Assembly (NCBI RefSeq): GCF_020329505.1
Contig: NZ_JAGKJJ010000037.1
Coordinates: forward strand, 1 to 44,064
Source: Bradyrhizobium semiaridum
GTDB lineage: Bacteria > Pseudomonadota > Alphaproteobacteria > Rhizobiales > Xanthobacteraceae
Direction: 5' to 3'
Length of the DNA: 44,064 nucleotides
Translations under genes and position numbers: made by a program
Notes under the pieces: generated by a model
Database searches by the model: none
What the model saw: the letters and a program-made list of their open reading frames with translations, nothing else
What the model was told of the DNA's origin: nothing
Shown: piece after piece, positions 17,073 through 25,626 of the stretch
How positions within the stretch are numbered: position 1 is the stretch's first letter
How the letters are laid out: every line of letters starts with the position of its first letter

Positions 17073-18971
17073 ATGAACATGACTGGTTCATCCAACAATT
17101 CTCGCATCGACCAGACCGAGATTAGATTTCTCATCGAGAAGAATGCCGATGGCATTATAGTCGTCGACGAAAGCGGAACCGTGTTGTTCGCCAATCCGGC
17201 CGCCGAGCAGATTTTTGGTCGATCCTCGGGATCCCTGATCGGCTCCCCGATTGGAATACCCTTTGTCGCCGGCGACACGACGGAAATCACCGTTCATAGG
17301 CCCGGGGGCGGCCCGATCGATGCTGAAATCCGCGTCGTCGAAACGAGGTGGGATCATCGGCCTGCTCGCCTCGCCAGCCTTCGCGATATTTCGGCTCGCA
17401 GGGCACTGGAGGAACGGCTGCGGCATTCCGTGAAGATGGAGGCGATCGGGCGACTTACGGCGGGCATTGCGCATGACTTCAACAATCTCCTCACCGTGGT
17501 ACTCGGCAATCTGGAGAGCGCCCAACGGCGCTCCGCCAATCTCGATTCCACGCTGCTGCACGCGCTCGAAAATGCGACGCGCGGTGCCCAACAGGCGGCG
17601 GTTCTGACGGAACGTCTCCTTGCGTTCGCGCGACGCAAGCCGCTGGAGCCGCGGCTGCTGCACCTCGAAGCTGTCGTTCGCAGAATGTCGGATCTGCTCC
17701 AGCGCACGCTCGGAGAGCGAATCATAGTTCGAACCAAGATCGCTGCAAACCTCTGGCCAGTGGAAGCCGACCCTACCGAGCTGGAGGCGGCAATCCTTAA
17801 CCTCGCAGTCAACTCCCGGGACGCCATGCCCTCTGGAGGCGAACTCATCATCGAGACGGCAAATATCGAACTGTGTGTCGACCCCGAGCCGGCCGAAGGC
17901 GAAGCGAAGGAAGGGCCGCATGTGCTGATCTCGATTGCGGATACCGGCAGCGGAATGACGCCTGATGTGCTCCGCCACGTCTTCGAACCGTTCTTCACGA
18001 CCAAGTCCGATGGACGCGGCACGGGTCTCGGCCTGAGCCAGGTCTACGGCTTTGCCAAGCAGAGCGGCGGCCATGTCAGAGTGTCCAGCCAGCCGGATGT
18101 CGGGACAACGGTCAGTATCTTCTTGCCGAAGGCGGCGGCGCAGTTCGAAATGGCGGAGCCGCAGACCTTTCAACCAAGGAGTCTTGCGCCTATTCCGCGC
18201 GCGAGGGCCGCTGAGACAATCCTCGTCGTTGAAGATGACAAAGACGTTCGTCAGTACACCGTAAGTAGCTTGCGCGAGCTGGGCTATATTGTGTTCGAAG
18301 CCGTCGACGCAACGGTTGCACTTGACGTTCTTCGACGCCAGCCGGACATCCAGCTGCTCTTTACCGATTTTGGCCTGCCGGGTATCGATGGAAAAAGCTT
18401 GGCAGAGCAAGCGCGACTCACGAATCCTTCACTCAGGGTATTGATTACATCCGCATACGCCGACAGTTCCCTGATTCAAGAAGGCCGACTTGCTCCGGAC
18501 GTCGATCTACTAACCAAACCGTTCACGTTTGCTGCGCTCGCGATGCGAGTTCGGGAGGTGTTCGATGCAAATCTCGGCAGTGATCAGACCGGGGTACGTG
18601 TTCTGGTGGTCGAGGACGAATTCCTGCTGCAAGCCTTTCTCATCGATGAGCTCGCTGAGTTTGGTTTGCAGGCTGAGGCCGCCGCGAGCTTCAAGGACGC
18701 TCTCACGAAGTTTCAATGCATCAGCGAACAGCTTGCGGCAGCAATTGTCGATCTCGGCCTGCCGGATCGACCCGGTGACGAATTGATCCCGGCGATCAGA
18801 GCTGTGCGGTCGACCCTGCCGATCATTTTGACGACCGGTTATGCCAAAGACGATGTCCGCGAGCGCTTCGCGCAAGATGCGTATTTGGCGATTCTGACCA
18901 AGCCATTTAATTCGCACGACCTCGTAAACGCACTTCAAAGATTTGGAATTCGTTTGAGCAAGTCTCCTTGA
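17073..18971 (+). CDS. PAS-histidine kinase-REC-REC hybrid sensor kinase
   Basis: A 632-residue soluble hybrid kinase without membrane segments. In order it has a PAS domain (about 15-110), a HisKA dimerisation domain with the H-box GRLTAGIAHDFNNLL (phospho-His H134), and a HATPase domain with N-box NLAVNSRDAMPSGG, G1 DTGSGM, F-box FEPFFTTK and G2 GRGTGLGLS. Two receiver domains follow, REC1 (about 380-490, phospho-Asp D432) and REC2 (about 509-625, D560), both with intact acidic pairs and KPF lysines. It starts 51 bases after kaiC in the same direction and is very likely co-transcribed. By analogy with the cyanobacterial SasA/CikA kinases it may read KaiBC state, but it lacks the KaiB-like domain of SasA. 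The partner response regulator is not in the window. Confidence 0.92.
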   Translation: MNMTGSSNNSRIDQTEIRFLIEKNADGIIVVDESGTVLFANPAAEQIFGRSSGSLIGSPIGIPFVAGDTTEITVHRPGGGPIDAEIRVVETRWDHRPARLASLRDISARRALEERLRHSVKMEAIGRLTAGIAHDFNNLLTVVLGNLESAQRRSANLDSTLLHALENATRGAQQAAVLTERLLAFARRKPLEPRLLHLEAVVRRMSDLLQRTLGERIIVRTKIAANLWPVEADPTELEAAILNLAVNSRDAMPSGGELIIETANIELCVDPEPAEGEAKEGPHVLISIADTGSGMTPDVLRHVFEPFFTTKSDGRGTGLGLSQVYGFAKQSGGHVRVSSQPDVGTTVSIFLPKAAAQFEMAEPQTFQPRSLAPIPRARAAETILVVEDDKDVRQYTVSSLRELGYIVFEAVDATVALDVLRRQPDIQLLFTDFGLPGIDGKSLAEQARLTNPSLRVLITSAYADSSLIQEGRLAPDVDLLTKPFTFAALAMRVREVFDANLGSDQTGVRVLVVEDEFLLQAFLIDELAEFGLQAEAAASFKDALTKFQCISEQLAAAIVDLGLPDRPGDELIPAIRAVRSTLPIILTTGYAKDDVRERFAQDAYLAILTKPFNSHDLVNALQRFGIRLSKSP

Positions 18972-19358
18972 CCGGCCTTACTTGCGCGCTTTTCCTTATC
19001 CTGGTTCGACGAGGAACTGTCGCAACGCGCGTTCGGCGTCAGTGTGGGAAGCGCAGTCAGGCGCTCCGGCAAGGACCGCTCCCGTTGACTTCGAGAATCG
19101 GTGAGAACAGATTCGATTCGGACGATTTTCAAGTATGACGGGCGCCGTTGGGGCTGCCTTCCCGCGGCAATGCCTGCGATTTCCGCTCCGGCCGATTGCA
19201 GCAGGGGGCCGAAATCTCCCAGCGGCTACTATTGCCGCGGCGCCAATTCCTAACGAAGGGTTACACGCCAGCCGCGAATTTCATGGCTCGGGCGAAGTTG
19301 ACGTTAAATCGCCGTGGCCATCATCGCCCCTCCAGACCATCGGACGCTCGAGGGCCGC
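18972..19358. other. Intergenic stretch between kinase and tad-like genes
   Basis: No gene is supported in these 387 bases. A GGAAC followed by CGTT occurs near 19014, but with only 12 bases between them, so it is not an EcfG promoter. I see no clear terminator after the kinase gene. Confidence 0.45.
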
Positions 19359-20666
19359 ATGACCTCCCCCGCGGGATTGGAAGCTGGAATACCCTCGCAA
19401 ATGAGGCTGCAAGTGAAATCCGGAGCCGTCGCGGCGTGGCGCGCGCGCCTGCGCGGCTTTGCGCGCGACGAATCCGGCAGCTACGCCATCCTGGTCGCCT
19501 TGCTGTTGCCGGTGCTGGTCGGCGCGGCCGGCCTCGGCACCGAGGTCGCATGGTGGTTCTACAAGCACAAGAACATGATGAGTGCCGCCGATTCGGCGGC
19601 CGTCAGCGCGGCCACCGCCGGCACCAATCTGTTGACCGAGGCCAACGCCATCACGACGTTCTACGGCTACGCCAACGGCGTCGACAACGTCACCGTCGCG
19701 GTCAACCAGCCGCCCTCGACCGGAAGCTTCGCGACAGGCTCGCAGGCGGTCGAGGTCATCATCACCCAACCGCAACCGCGGCTGCTGTCGGCGCTGTTCG
19801 GCTCCGGTGCGGTGCCGGTCACGGCGCGCGCCGTCGCGCTCGGCAATATCGGGACCGGTTGCGTGCTGGCGCTCGACCCCACCGCCAGTCCGGCCGCGTC
19901 GGTGAAGGGCAGCGCCCAGCTCAACCTGATCAACTGCAACCTCTATGACAATTCCAGCGGCGGGCCGGCGCTCACCGTCACCGGCACCGCCACGATCAAT
20001 GCGCGGATGGTCGCCGTGGTCGGCGGCGTCAGCGGCGCGAGCAGCATCACCACCACCGCGGGCATCCGCACCGGCGTGCGGCCGACGCCCGATCCCTACG
20101 CCAACGTTACGCCGACGATGCCCACCTGGTGCGACCACTCGAACAAGTTCAACGTCAAGGGGACGACGGCGCTCAGCCCGGGAAGCTATTGCGGCGACAT
20201 CTCGGTGAACGCCGGGGCCACGCTGACGCTCGATCCCGGGATCTACTATCTCAGGGGCAGCAACCTGTCGGTGGCCGGCAACGCCACCATCACCGGAACC
20301 GGCGTCACGCTGGTGTTCACCAACTCCGGCAGCAGCTGGAGTTCGGCGAACATCGGCAGCAATGCCAATGTCATGCTGACCGCGCCCACCAGCGGCGTCA
20401 CCGCGGGCATCGCGATCTATGGCGATCGCAACATGCCGGTCGGCACCACCTTCAACCTCACCGGCGGCGGCACGCAGAATCTCGCCGGCGCGATCTATTT
20501 GCCCAAGGCCGATTTGAGCTTCAGCGGCGGCAACGGCACCAGCACCACTTGCACCCAGATCATTGCAGATACCATCACCTTTACCGGGAATTCGACCGTG
20601 AAGGTCGATTGCGCGGCGATGGGCGGCAACGCCATCGGCTCGGCAACCGCGCAGCTCGTCGAATAA
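19359..20666 (+). CDS. TadG-like pilus-assembly / surface protein
   Basis: A 435-residue protein with a TadE/TadG-type N-terminus. A basic stretch is followed by DESGSYAILVALLLPVLVGAAGLG, then an amphipathic segment WWFYKHKNMMSAADSAAVSA, as in proteins processed or anchored like pseudopilins. The long C-terminal part is rich in Thr, Ser, Asn and Gly, with beta-strand repeats (VNAGATLTLDPGIYYL, LSVAGNATITGTGVTLVF). It resembles a beta-helical surface domain more than the von Willebrand domain of canonical TadG. GAGGG precedes ATG 19359. In-frame ATGs at 19314 and 19401 are alternatives. It leads a three-gene set with two TadE-like proteins. Confidence 0.8.
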   Translation: MTSPAGLEAGIPSQMRLQVKSGAVAAWRARLRGFARDESGSYAILVALLLPVLVGAAGLGTEVAWWFYKHKNMMSAADSAAVSAATAGTNLLTEANAITTFYGYANGVDNVTVAVNQPPSTGSFATGSQAVEVIITQPQPRLLSALFGSGAVPVTARAVALGNIGTGCVLALDPTASPAASVKGSAQLNLINCNLYDNSSGGPALTVTGTATINARMVAVVGGVSGASSITTTAGIRTGVRPTPDPYANVTPTMPTWCDHSNKFNVKGTTALSPGSYCGDISVNAGATLTLDPGIYYLRGSNLSVAGNATITGTGVTLVFTNSGSSWSSANIGSNANVMLTAPTSGVTAGIAIYGDRNMPVGTTFNLTGGGTQNLAGAIYLPKADLSFSGGNGTSTTCTQIIADTITFTGNSTVKVDCAAMGGNAIGSATAQLVE

Positions 20667-20691
20667 GCCGAATCGTCTGATGGAGGCGGAC

Positions 20692-21183
20692 ATGACAAAT
20701 GGTGAATGCCAATCGCGAAGGCGTGGCGTGTTGCGCCGCATCTTGGCGCGCTTCAGGAAAGACCGGCGCGGCGCCGCCGCAATCGAGTTCGGCGTGCTGG
20801 TGCCGCTGCTGGCGCTGATGGCGGTGTCGGTGGTCGATCTTGGCCTTGCGATCTATCGCAAGATGCAGGTGGAGAGCGCGGCCCAGGCCGGGGTCGAATA
20901 CGCCATCGCGCACGGCTTCGACGCCAACGCGATCAGCGCGGCGGTGGTCAACGCGACCAATGCCACGACGATCACGGCGACTCCGGCTCCGACCAAGTAT
21001 TGCGGCTGCGCCTCGTCCTCCGGCGTCATCAGCGCGACGTGCGGGGCGACCTGTCCGGGCGGCCGGCTGGCGGGCACATATACGACTGTGTCTGCGCAGG
21101 CGAACTACTGGACCATCATCAACTACCAGGTCGTGCCGGCCAGCTATGCCTTCAGCATGCAGTCGAAAGTGAGGCTGCAATGA
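20692..21183 (+). CDS. TadE-like pilus-assembly protein
   Basis: A 163-residue protein with the TadE signature: a basic N-terminus, FRKDRRGAAAIEFGVLVPLL, a single membrane helix to about residue 50, then an amphipathic IYRKMQVESAAQAGVEYA segment. The C-terminal half is periplasmic and contains five cysteines (within CGCASSSGVISATCGATC and nearby), which may form disulfides. GGAGG five bases before ATG 20692 favours this start over the in-frame ATG at 20680. Its stop overlaps the start of the next gene (ATGA). Confidence 0.85.
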   Translation: MTNGECQSRRRGVLRRILARFRKDRRGAAAIEFGVLVPLLALMAVSVVDLGLAIYRKMQVESAAQAGVEYAIAHGFDANAISAAVVNATNATTITATPAPTKYCGCASSSGVISATCGATCPGGRLAGTYTTVSAQANYWTIINYQVVPASYAFSMQSKVRLQ

Positions 21184-21566
21184 CGCGCGCCGCTGCATTC
21201 TGGCGTGATCGCCGCGGCGCGTCCGCGCTCGAATTCGGCCTGATCGCGCCGCTGTTCTTTGCCTTCATCTTCGGCATCGTCGAGATCGGCCTCTTGCTGT
21301 GGACCCAGGCGGGGATGCAGCATGGCGCCGCGCTCGCCGCGCGCTGCGCCACGGTCAACACCACGCTGTGTCCTACCAGCAACCCGGACATGATCACCGC
21401 CTATGCGAGCCAGCAGGCCTTCGGCCTCAACCTGCCGGCATCGACCTTCACCTATGCGTCGCCGGCCTGCGGCAACCAAGTGACCGCAAGCTACCAGTTC
21501 CAGTTTCCGCAGATCTTGAATTTGGCGCCGGTGACGCTGACGGCGGCGTCGTGCTTCCCGGCGTGA
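21180..21566 (+). CDS. Second TadE-like pilus-assembly protein
   Basis: A 128-residue protein whose ATG overlaps the previous stop (ATGA). The N-terminus has the TadE motif DRRGASALEFGLIAPLFFAF followed by a hydrophobic helix and LWTQAGMQHGAALAARCA. The short periplasmic part has four cysteines. It forms an operon with the two preceding genes. Pilin (flp), prepilin peptidase and the TadA/B/C machinery are absent, so the set must work with a Tad apparatus encoded elsewhere or have another role. Confidence 0.85.
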   Translation: MTRAAAFWRDRRGASALEFGLIAPLFFAFIFGIVEIGLLLWTQAGMQHGAALAARCATVNTTLCPTSNPDMITAYASQQAFGLNLPASTFTYASPACGNQVTASYQFQFPQILNLAPVTLTAASCFPA

Positions 21567-21585
21567 GCGGACAGGTATCGAATCT

Positions 21586-21671
21586 GTAGCCCGGATGCAG
21601 CGCAGCGCAATCCGGGAACGGATGATCCGCGGATGCGGGACCCCGGATTACGTTCGCTGCATCCGGGCTAC
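21586..21671. repeat. Intergenic palindromic repeat (gtagcccggatg family)
   Basis: An inverted repeat whose arms are gtagcccggatgcagcg at 21586 and its near-perfect complement ending ctgcatccgggctac at 21671, with inner arms aatccggg / ccccggatt. It sits directly behind the tad-like operon and may act as an mRNA stabiliser or terminator. Repeats of this kind are dispersed in bradyrhizobial genomes. Confidence 0.75.
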
Positions 21672-21684
21672 GGACCGCCGTTCG

Positions 21685-22044
21685 TCAATTGCGTTGTGCC
21701 GTCCAATAGCCCGCGCATTGTGCGCTGCCGGAGTAGCCGCGCCAGGTGCCGCGGCCTGCGGTCGCGGAGAGGCGGCCCGAGCCTGTGGCGTGTTTCTCAT
21801 GCACGGTCACCGAGGCGCGGACCGCGCCCGATCTTGCGACATAGCCGCGGAACTTTACCAGGTTCGGATGGGTGACGACGCCATTCGAAATGTTGACGGT
21901 GAAGTTGTAGCTCGGATCGCAGTCGCCGCTCCGGGTGACGAAGACGAGATCCCAGGAGCCGTCAAAGGCCGACCGCGCATTGGCCGAGCCTCCAAAGGCC
22001 GCGAGACCGGCGGCAGTGATCACACAGAGCAAAAGCCGTTTCAT
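21685..22044 (-). CDS. Small secreted protein of unknown function
   Basis: A 119-residue protein with a clear signal peptide (MKRLLLCVITAAGLAAFGGSANA, residues 1-23). The mature part begins FDGSWDLVFVTRSGDCDPSY and contains GRGTWRGYSGSAQCAGYW, with two cysteines that may form a disulfide. The pattern of a short secreted beta-rich domain recalls proteins often seen in rhizobia, but I do not recognise a named family. It is convergent with the tad-like operon. Confidence 0.75.
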   Translation of the reverse strand: MKRLLLCVITAAGLAAFGGSANARSAFDGSWDLVFVTRSGDCDPSYNFTVNISNGVVTHPNLVKFRGYVARSGAVRASVTVHEKHATGSGRLSATAGRGTWRGYSGSAQCAGYWTAQRN

Positions 22045-22230
22045 GGTTTCCTCAGATGTCGGCGGTCACAGCCAATCGTTCGACGAAGCGCAACGCAACC
22101 TAAGCGCTTTCTATACCGTAGGACACGATCCAAGTGATGTATGCGAAATAGTACGTCGATCCATCGACGCAAGGGCGAAACAGCATGCGCGTCCGGATTC
22201 ATATCCATTCGCGCACGCCATCGCCGGCTC

Positions 22231-23289
22231 TTAGGGCCGTGCTTCGAGGATCAGGTTGAACGGGGTCTCCGCCGCGCGGCGAAAGCGGGTCAGGCCGCCC
22301 TGGCGGGCGACGTCGCGCAGCCGCGCTTCGCCGGCCTGCGCGCCGAGCGCGAGGCCGACCTCCTGGTCCAGCGAGGCCGGCGTGCACACCATCGTCGAGG
22401 CGGCGTAGTAGACCCGGCCGACCGGATTGAAATTGTCCTGCAGCCGGTCGTGGGCAAACGGCTCGATCAGCATGCAGGTGCCGTCGTCGGCCATCGCCTC
22501 GCGCGTATGCTTCATCGCGCCGACGGGATCGCCCATGTCGTGCAGGCAGTCGAAGAAGCAGACGAGGTCGTAGCCGCGTTTCGGGAACGATTTGGCCGAA
22601 TGCACCTCGAAATGCACGCGGTCGGATAGCTCCTCCGTACGGGCGGCCTCGCGCGCGGTCGCGATCGAGCCGTCGTGATAGTCGAAGCCGTAGAAGGTCG
22701 AGTTCGGAAACGCCTTCGCCATCAGCAGCGTCGACACGCCGTGGCCGCAGCCGATATCGGCGACGGTGGCGCCGCGTTCGAGCTTGGCGACGACGCCGTC
22801 GAGCGCCGGCAGCCATTCCTGCACCAGATGATGCTTGTAGCCGGTACGGAAGAAGCGCGCCGTGCCGCAGAACAGGCATTCGCTGCGCCGGTTCCAGCCG
22901 ACACCCTTGCCGGACCTGAAGGCGTCGGTGATCTTCGGCTCGTCCAGGAAGGTCGCGGAAACGAGATGCCCCACCGCGCCGAGAAACACCGGGCTGTCCT
23001 CGTCGGCCAGCGCCAGCGCCTGCTCGGGCAGCATCGAGAATTGATTGGTCGCCGGGTCGTATTCGACATAGCCGGATGCAGCCTGCGCCGACAGCCATTC
23101 GCGCACATAGCGCTCGGCCGTGCCGGTCGCCTTGGCCAGCTCGGCGGAATTCATCGGGCCGCTTTTGGCGAGCGCGCGGTAAAGGCCGAGCTTGTCGCCG
23201 AGCAGCATCAGCGATGCGTTCATCGCCGCGCCGACGTCTCCGATCATTTTACCCATGAAAGAGTTCAGGCGGTCAGTATCGACGTCCAT
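22231..23289 (-). CDS. Class I SAM-dependent methyltransferase with N-terminal winged helix
   Basis: A 352-residue protein. The N-terminal third (residues 1-110) looks like the winged-helix/dimerisation part of small-molecule O-methyltransferases (SAELAKATGTAERYVREWLSA). The catalytic domain has SAM motif I VADIGCGHG (176-184), followed by YGFDYHDGSI and CFFDCLHDMGDPVGAMKHTR. GGAGG five bases ahead of ATG 23289 sets the start. The ATG at 23301 adds only MEDR, and the longer open frame to 23598 has no family similarity. The layout resembles mycobacterial Rv2258c-type enzymes. The substrate is unknown. It is divergent from the hydrolase gene at 23589. Confidence 0.88.
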   Translation of the reverse strand: MDVDTDRLNSFMGKMIGDVGAAMNASLMLLGDKLGLYRALAKSGPMNSAELAKATGTAERYVREWLSAQAASGYVEYDPATNQFSMLPEQALALADEDSPVFLGAVGHLVSATFLDEPKITDAFRSGKGVGWNRRSECLFCGTARFFRTGYKHHLVQEWLPALDGVVAKLERGATVADIGCGHGVSTLLMAKAFPNSTFYGFDYHDGSIATAREAARTEELSDRVHFEVHSAKSFPKRGYDLVCFFDCLHDMGDPVGAMKHTREAMADDGTCMLIEPFAHDRLQDNFNPVGRVYYAASTMVCTPASLDQEVGLALGAQAGEARLRDVARQGGLTRFRRAAETPFNLILEARP

Positions 23290-23588
23290 TCTATCCTCCA
23301 TTGAAAAAGTCAGTGGTACAGACGCAATTCTTCCCGGCCGAAAGAATAGGCCGCGGATGTTGCGGCACGATTTCACGGCCCGGCAGATCAGTTTCGCCGC
23401 GGATGCCGCGTTGTTACGCCCGCGCGCACGCGATGTTCTCGCAGCTTCGTGACCGTCGACGAGGCATGCGTATGCACTCGGGGCGCCGCGCGTCAGCCGA
23501 GCCTTGTCGCTCGCGCCGGCGTGATCTAAGCCTGCCGCTTGCGGGCCGCGAACATCGAGAAGAGCCTGCGGGTCTTTGGGGAGAAACA

Positions 23589-24854
23589 ATGAGAACACTG
23601 CTCATCGCCGCGGCGTTCGCCGCCGGCATCGCCATCAGCACTGCCCATGCCACGCCGCTGCCGGAAGCAAAGCCCGATCAGGTCGGGTTCTCGCAGAAGG
23701 GGCTGGCGCGGCTCGACGATTTCTTCGCGCGCGAGATCGCGGCCAAGCGGGTGCCCGGCGCGGTGGTGGCGATCGCGCGCGACGGCAAGCTCGTGCATTA
23801 CAAGGCGTACGGCCAGCTCGACGCGGCCAAGGGCACGCCGATGCCGATCGATGCCATGTTCGCGCTGGCGTCGATGACCAAGCCGATGGCGGCGGTCGCC
23901 GGCCTCACGCTGATGGAGCAGGGCAGGCTGCCGCTGCAGGCCCGGGTCGCCGACTATTATCCGGCGTTTGCCGACATGAAGGTCGGCGTGCAGCAGGCCG
24001 ATGGCTCATTGAAGATGGAGCCGCAGGCGCAGCCGATCTTCATCCACGATCTCTATCGCCACACCTCGGGCCTGATGTATGGCGGCCGGCCCGACAGTTC
24101 GAGCGCGCTGGCGCGGCTCTATCCCGACGGCACGGCGCCCGCGGTGGAAGGCGATACCCAGGCCTTCATCGACCGCATCACCAAGCTGCCGCTGGTGCAC
24201 CAGCCCGGTACCGAGTTCGAATACGGCTTCTCGATCGACGTGCTCGGCGCCGTGGTCGAGAAGGTCGCCGAGCAGCGGCTCGGCGAGTATCTCGCCGCCA
24301 ATGTCTGGACGCCGCTCGGGATGAAGGACGCCACGTTCCATCCGAACGACGCGCAGCGCGCCAGGCTGGCGCGGCCGTTTCCGAACGATCCGCTGACCGG
24401 CAAGCCGCAGGCGATCAAGCTTCTGGACACGCCGACCAAGTTCGATTGCGGCGGCGCCTGCTCGTTCGCCACCGTCGGCGATTATCTTCGCTTCGGGCAG
24501 ATGTTGCTCAACGGCGGCGAGCTCGATGGCAAGCGCATCCTCGGCCCCAGGTCCGTGCATCACATGACCTCGAACCATCTCGGGCCGGAGATCAAGAACA
24601 ACGTCGCCAATGTCGAGCCGCATCGCGGCGGCTTCGGCTTCGGGCTGTCGGTTGCGGTGCGCACCAGCGAGGGCCTGTCGTCGGTGCCGGGCAATCCCGG
24701 CGAGTTCACCTGGAACGGCGCCTACGGCACCCAGTTCTTCTGCGACCCGAAGGAACGTCTCGTGGTCGTGGTCGGAACCGCGGCGCCCGGCGAGCTGCGC
24801 AAATATTATCGCGAGAACGTGCAGGATATCGTCTACGGCGCGATCGTGAAGTGA
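23589..24854 (+). CDS. Serine hydrolase of the beta-lactamase / class C fold
   Basis: A 421-residue exported protein with a signal peptide (residues 1-21, cleavage near AHA). The active site SxxK is S95-MT-K98, the Tyr motif is Y212-GFS, and the third motif is WNGAYGT near the C-terminus where KTG would be. This pattern is typical of the EstB-like/family VIII esterases and D-aminopeptidase-like members of the beta-lactamase superfamily rather than of true AmpC enzymes, so an esterase or peptidase role is more likely than antibiotic resistance. ATG 23589 follows GGGGAGAAAC. The open frame upstream to 23301 is non-coding in character. It is convergent with a small secreted-protein gene, separated by a strong hairpin. 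Confidence 0.9.
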   Translation: MRTLLIAAAFAAGIAISTAHATPLPEAKPDQVGFSQKGLARLDDFFAREIAAKRVPGAVVAIARDGKLVHYKAYGQLDAAKGTPMPIDAMFALASMTKPMAAVAGLTLMEQGRLPLQARVADYYPAFADMKVGVQQADGSLKMEPQAQPIFIHDLYRHTSGLMYGGRPDSSSALARLYPDGTAPAVEGDTQAFIDRITKLPLVHQPGTEFEYGFSIDVLGAVVEKVAEQRLGEYLAANVWTPLGMKDATFHPNDAQRARLARPFPNDPLTGKPQAIKLLDTPTKFDCGGACSFATVGDYLRFGQMLLNGGELDGKRILGPRSVHHMTSNHLGPEIKNNVANVEPHRGGFGFGLSVAVRTSEGLSSVPGNPGEFTWNGAYGTQFFCDPKERLVVVVGTAAPGELRKYYRENVQDIVYGAIVK

Positions 24855-24905
24855 GCGTCACTGCCTCATCGTCGCCGTGAGACCGTTCCCTCGGGGAACA
24901 GCGAA

Positions 24906-24936
24906 AAGGCCCACCGCTCGGCGAGCGGTGGGCCTT
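24906..24936. terminator. Bidirectional intrinsic terminator
   Basis: A perfect 14-bp stem (AAGGCCCACCGCTC / GAGCGGTGGGCCTT) with loop GGC lies between convergent stops at 24854 and 24950. A-rich and T-rich flanks (gaaaa before, gatttt after) make it suitable in both directions. Confidence 0.9.
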
Positions 24937-24949
24937 GATTTTGCGCGTA

Positions 24950-25228
24950 TTACCAGCGCCGGTAGACGCCGGTCAGCGTGCCGTTGTTATTGCCCTGCGG
25001 CCCGACGTCGCCCTGAGTCGAGCTCGGCGTCGGATGGTTGGTGCCGTTGAAGGCGCCATACCAGCCCGGTTGCGCCGGGTAGTACGCCACCGGCGGCGGC
25101 GCGGCTTCATAGCGCGAGTAGGCGGGGCCCATGTCGCTCTCGTAGACATAACCCTGCGCGTACGCACCGGCCGTCGTCGCAAGCAACGACGCCGCGGCGA
25201 GCGAGAGGAACTTGATCTTCTGGTTCAT
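24950..25228 (-). CDS. Small secreted Tyr/Pro/Gly-rich protein, stress-promoted
   Basis: A 92-residue protein with a signal peptide (MNQKIKFLSLAAASLLATTAGAYA, residues 1-24). The mature part is short and rich in Tyr, Pro, Gly and Asn (APPPVAYYPAQPGWYG, QGNNNGTLTGVYRRW), with no cysteine and no recognised domain. AAGGAG before ATG 25228 fixes the start. A longer in-frame reading to 25405 runs through the promoter. An EcfG-type promoter lies 28 bases upstream, so it is likely a general-stress protein. Its function is unknown. An envelope or periplasmic protective role would be speculation. Confidence 0.8.
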   Translation of the reverse strand: MNQKIKFLSLAAASLLATTAGAYAQGYVYESDMGPAYSRYEAAPPPVAYYPAQPGWYGAFNGTNHPTPSSTQGDVGPQGNNNGTLTGVYRRW

Positions 25229-25255
25229 TGCGTTCTCCTTGCTGGTGTCGCGACC

Positions 25256-25280
25256 AACGACGGGCACGGAGCGGCGTTCC
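25256..25280 (-). promoter_or_regulatory. EcfG-type (general stress) promoter of the small secreted protein gene
   Basis: Read on the minus strand, GGAAC (25280-25276), a 16-base spacer and CGTT (25259-25256) match the EcfG consensus exactly. Transcription would begin near 25249, leaving a leader of about 20 bases with AAGGAG before the ATG at 25228. Confidence 0.78.
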
Positions 25281-25626
25281 GAATTTTCGATCAACTCTTC
25301 GCCCTGAATCGAAACGTGAACATTCGTCCATCTGCGATCATGTTTTGGTGAGGGGCCTTGCGCGGCACGATGGAACTGCGGTCGCGGCACGATTGCAGAT
25401 GGCATCGATGCAATCGTAACGGAGTGCGGCGCGGCGGGCCATAGCCGTAAAAGAAGCCCACCGAATCGCGACGGGCGAGATCTCAGGGAGGAAGTGCTCC
25501 GACAAGGAGACTACCTAGAGTTTCGCCGATTCGGCGGCGGCTGCGAGGATCGTATAACTACTGTCATCGGGCGGGGCATTATGCGAATGCTGCCGGGTTG
25601 CGGGTGCAGTCAAACAGGGGAAGTTC
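25281..25626. other. Intergenic stretch before the sorbosone-dehydrogenase-like gene
   Basis: Nothing coding is supported here. The stretch carries the upstream side of the minus-strand EcfG promoter and presumably the promoter of the plus-strand gene at 25627, for which I see no consensus match. Confidence 0.4.

Noticed and set aside
23589..24854. Antibiotic-resistance beta-lactamase
   Set aside because: The motif set (SMTK, YGFS, WNGAYGT instead of KTG) points to esterase/peptidase-type members, not to AmpC.
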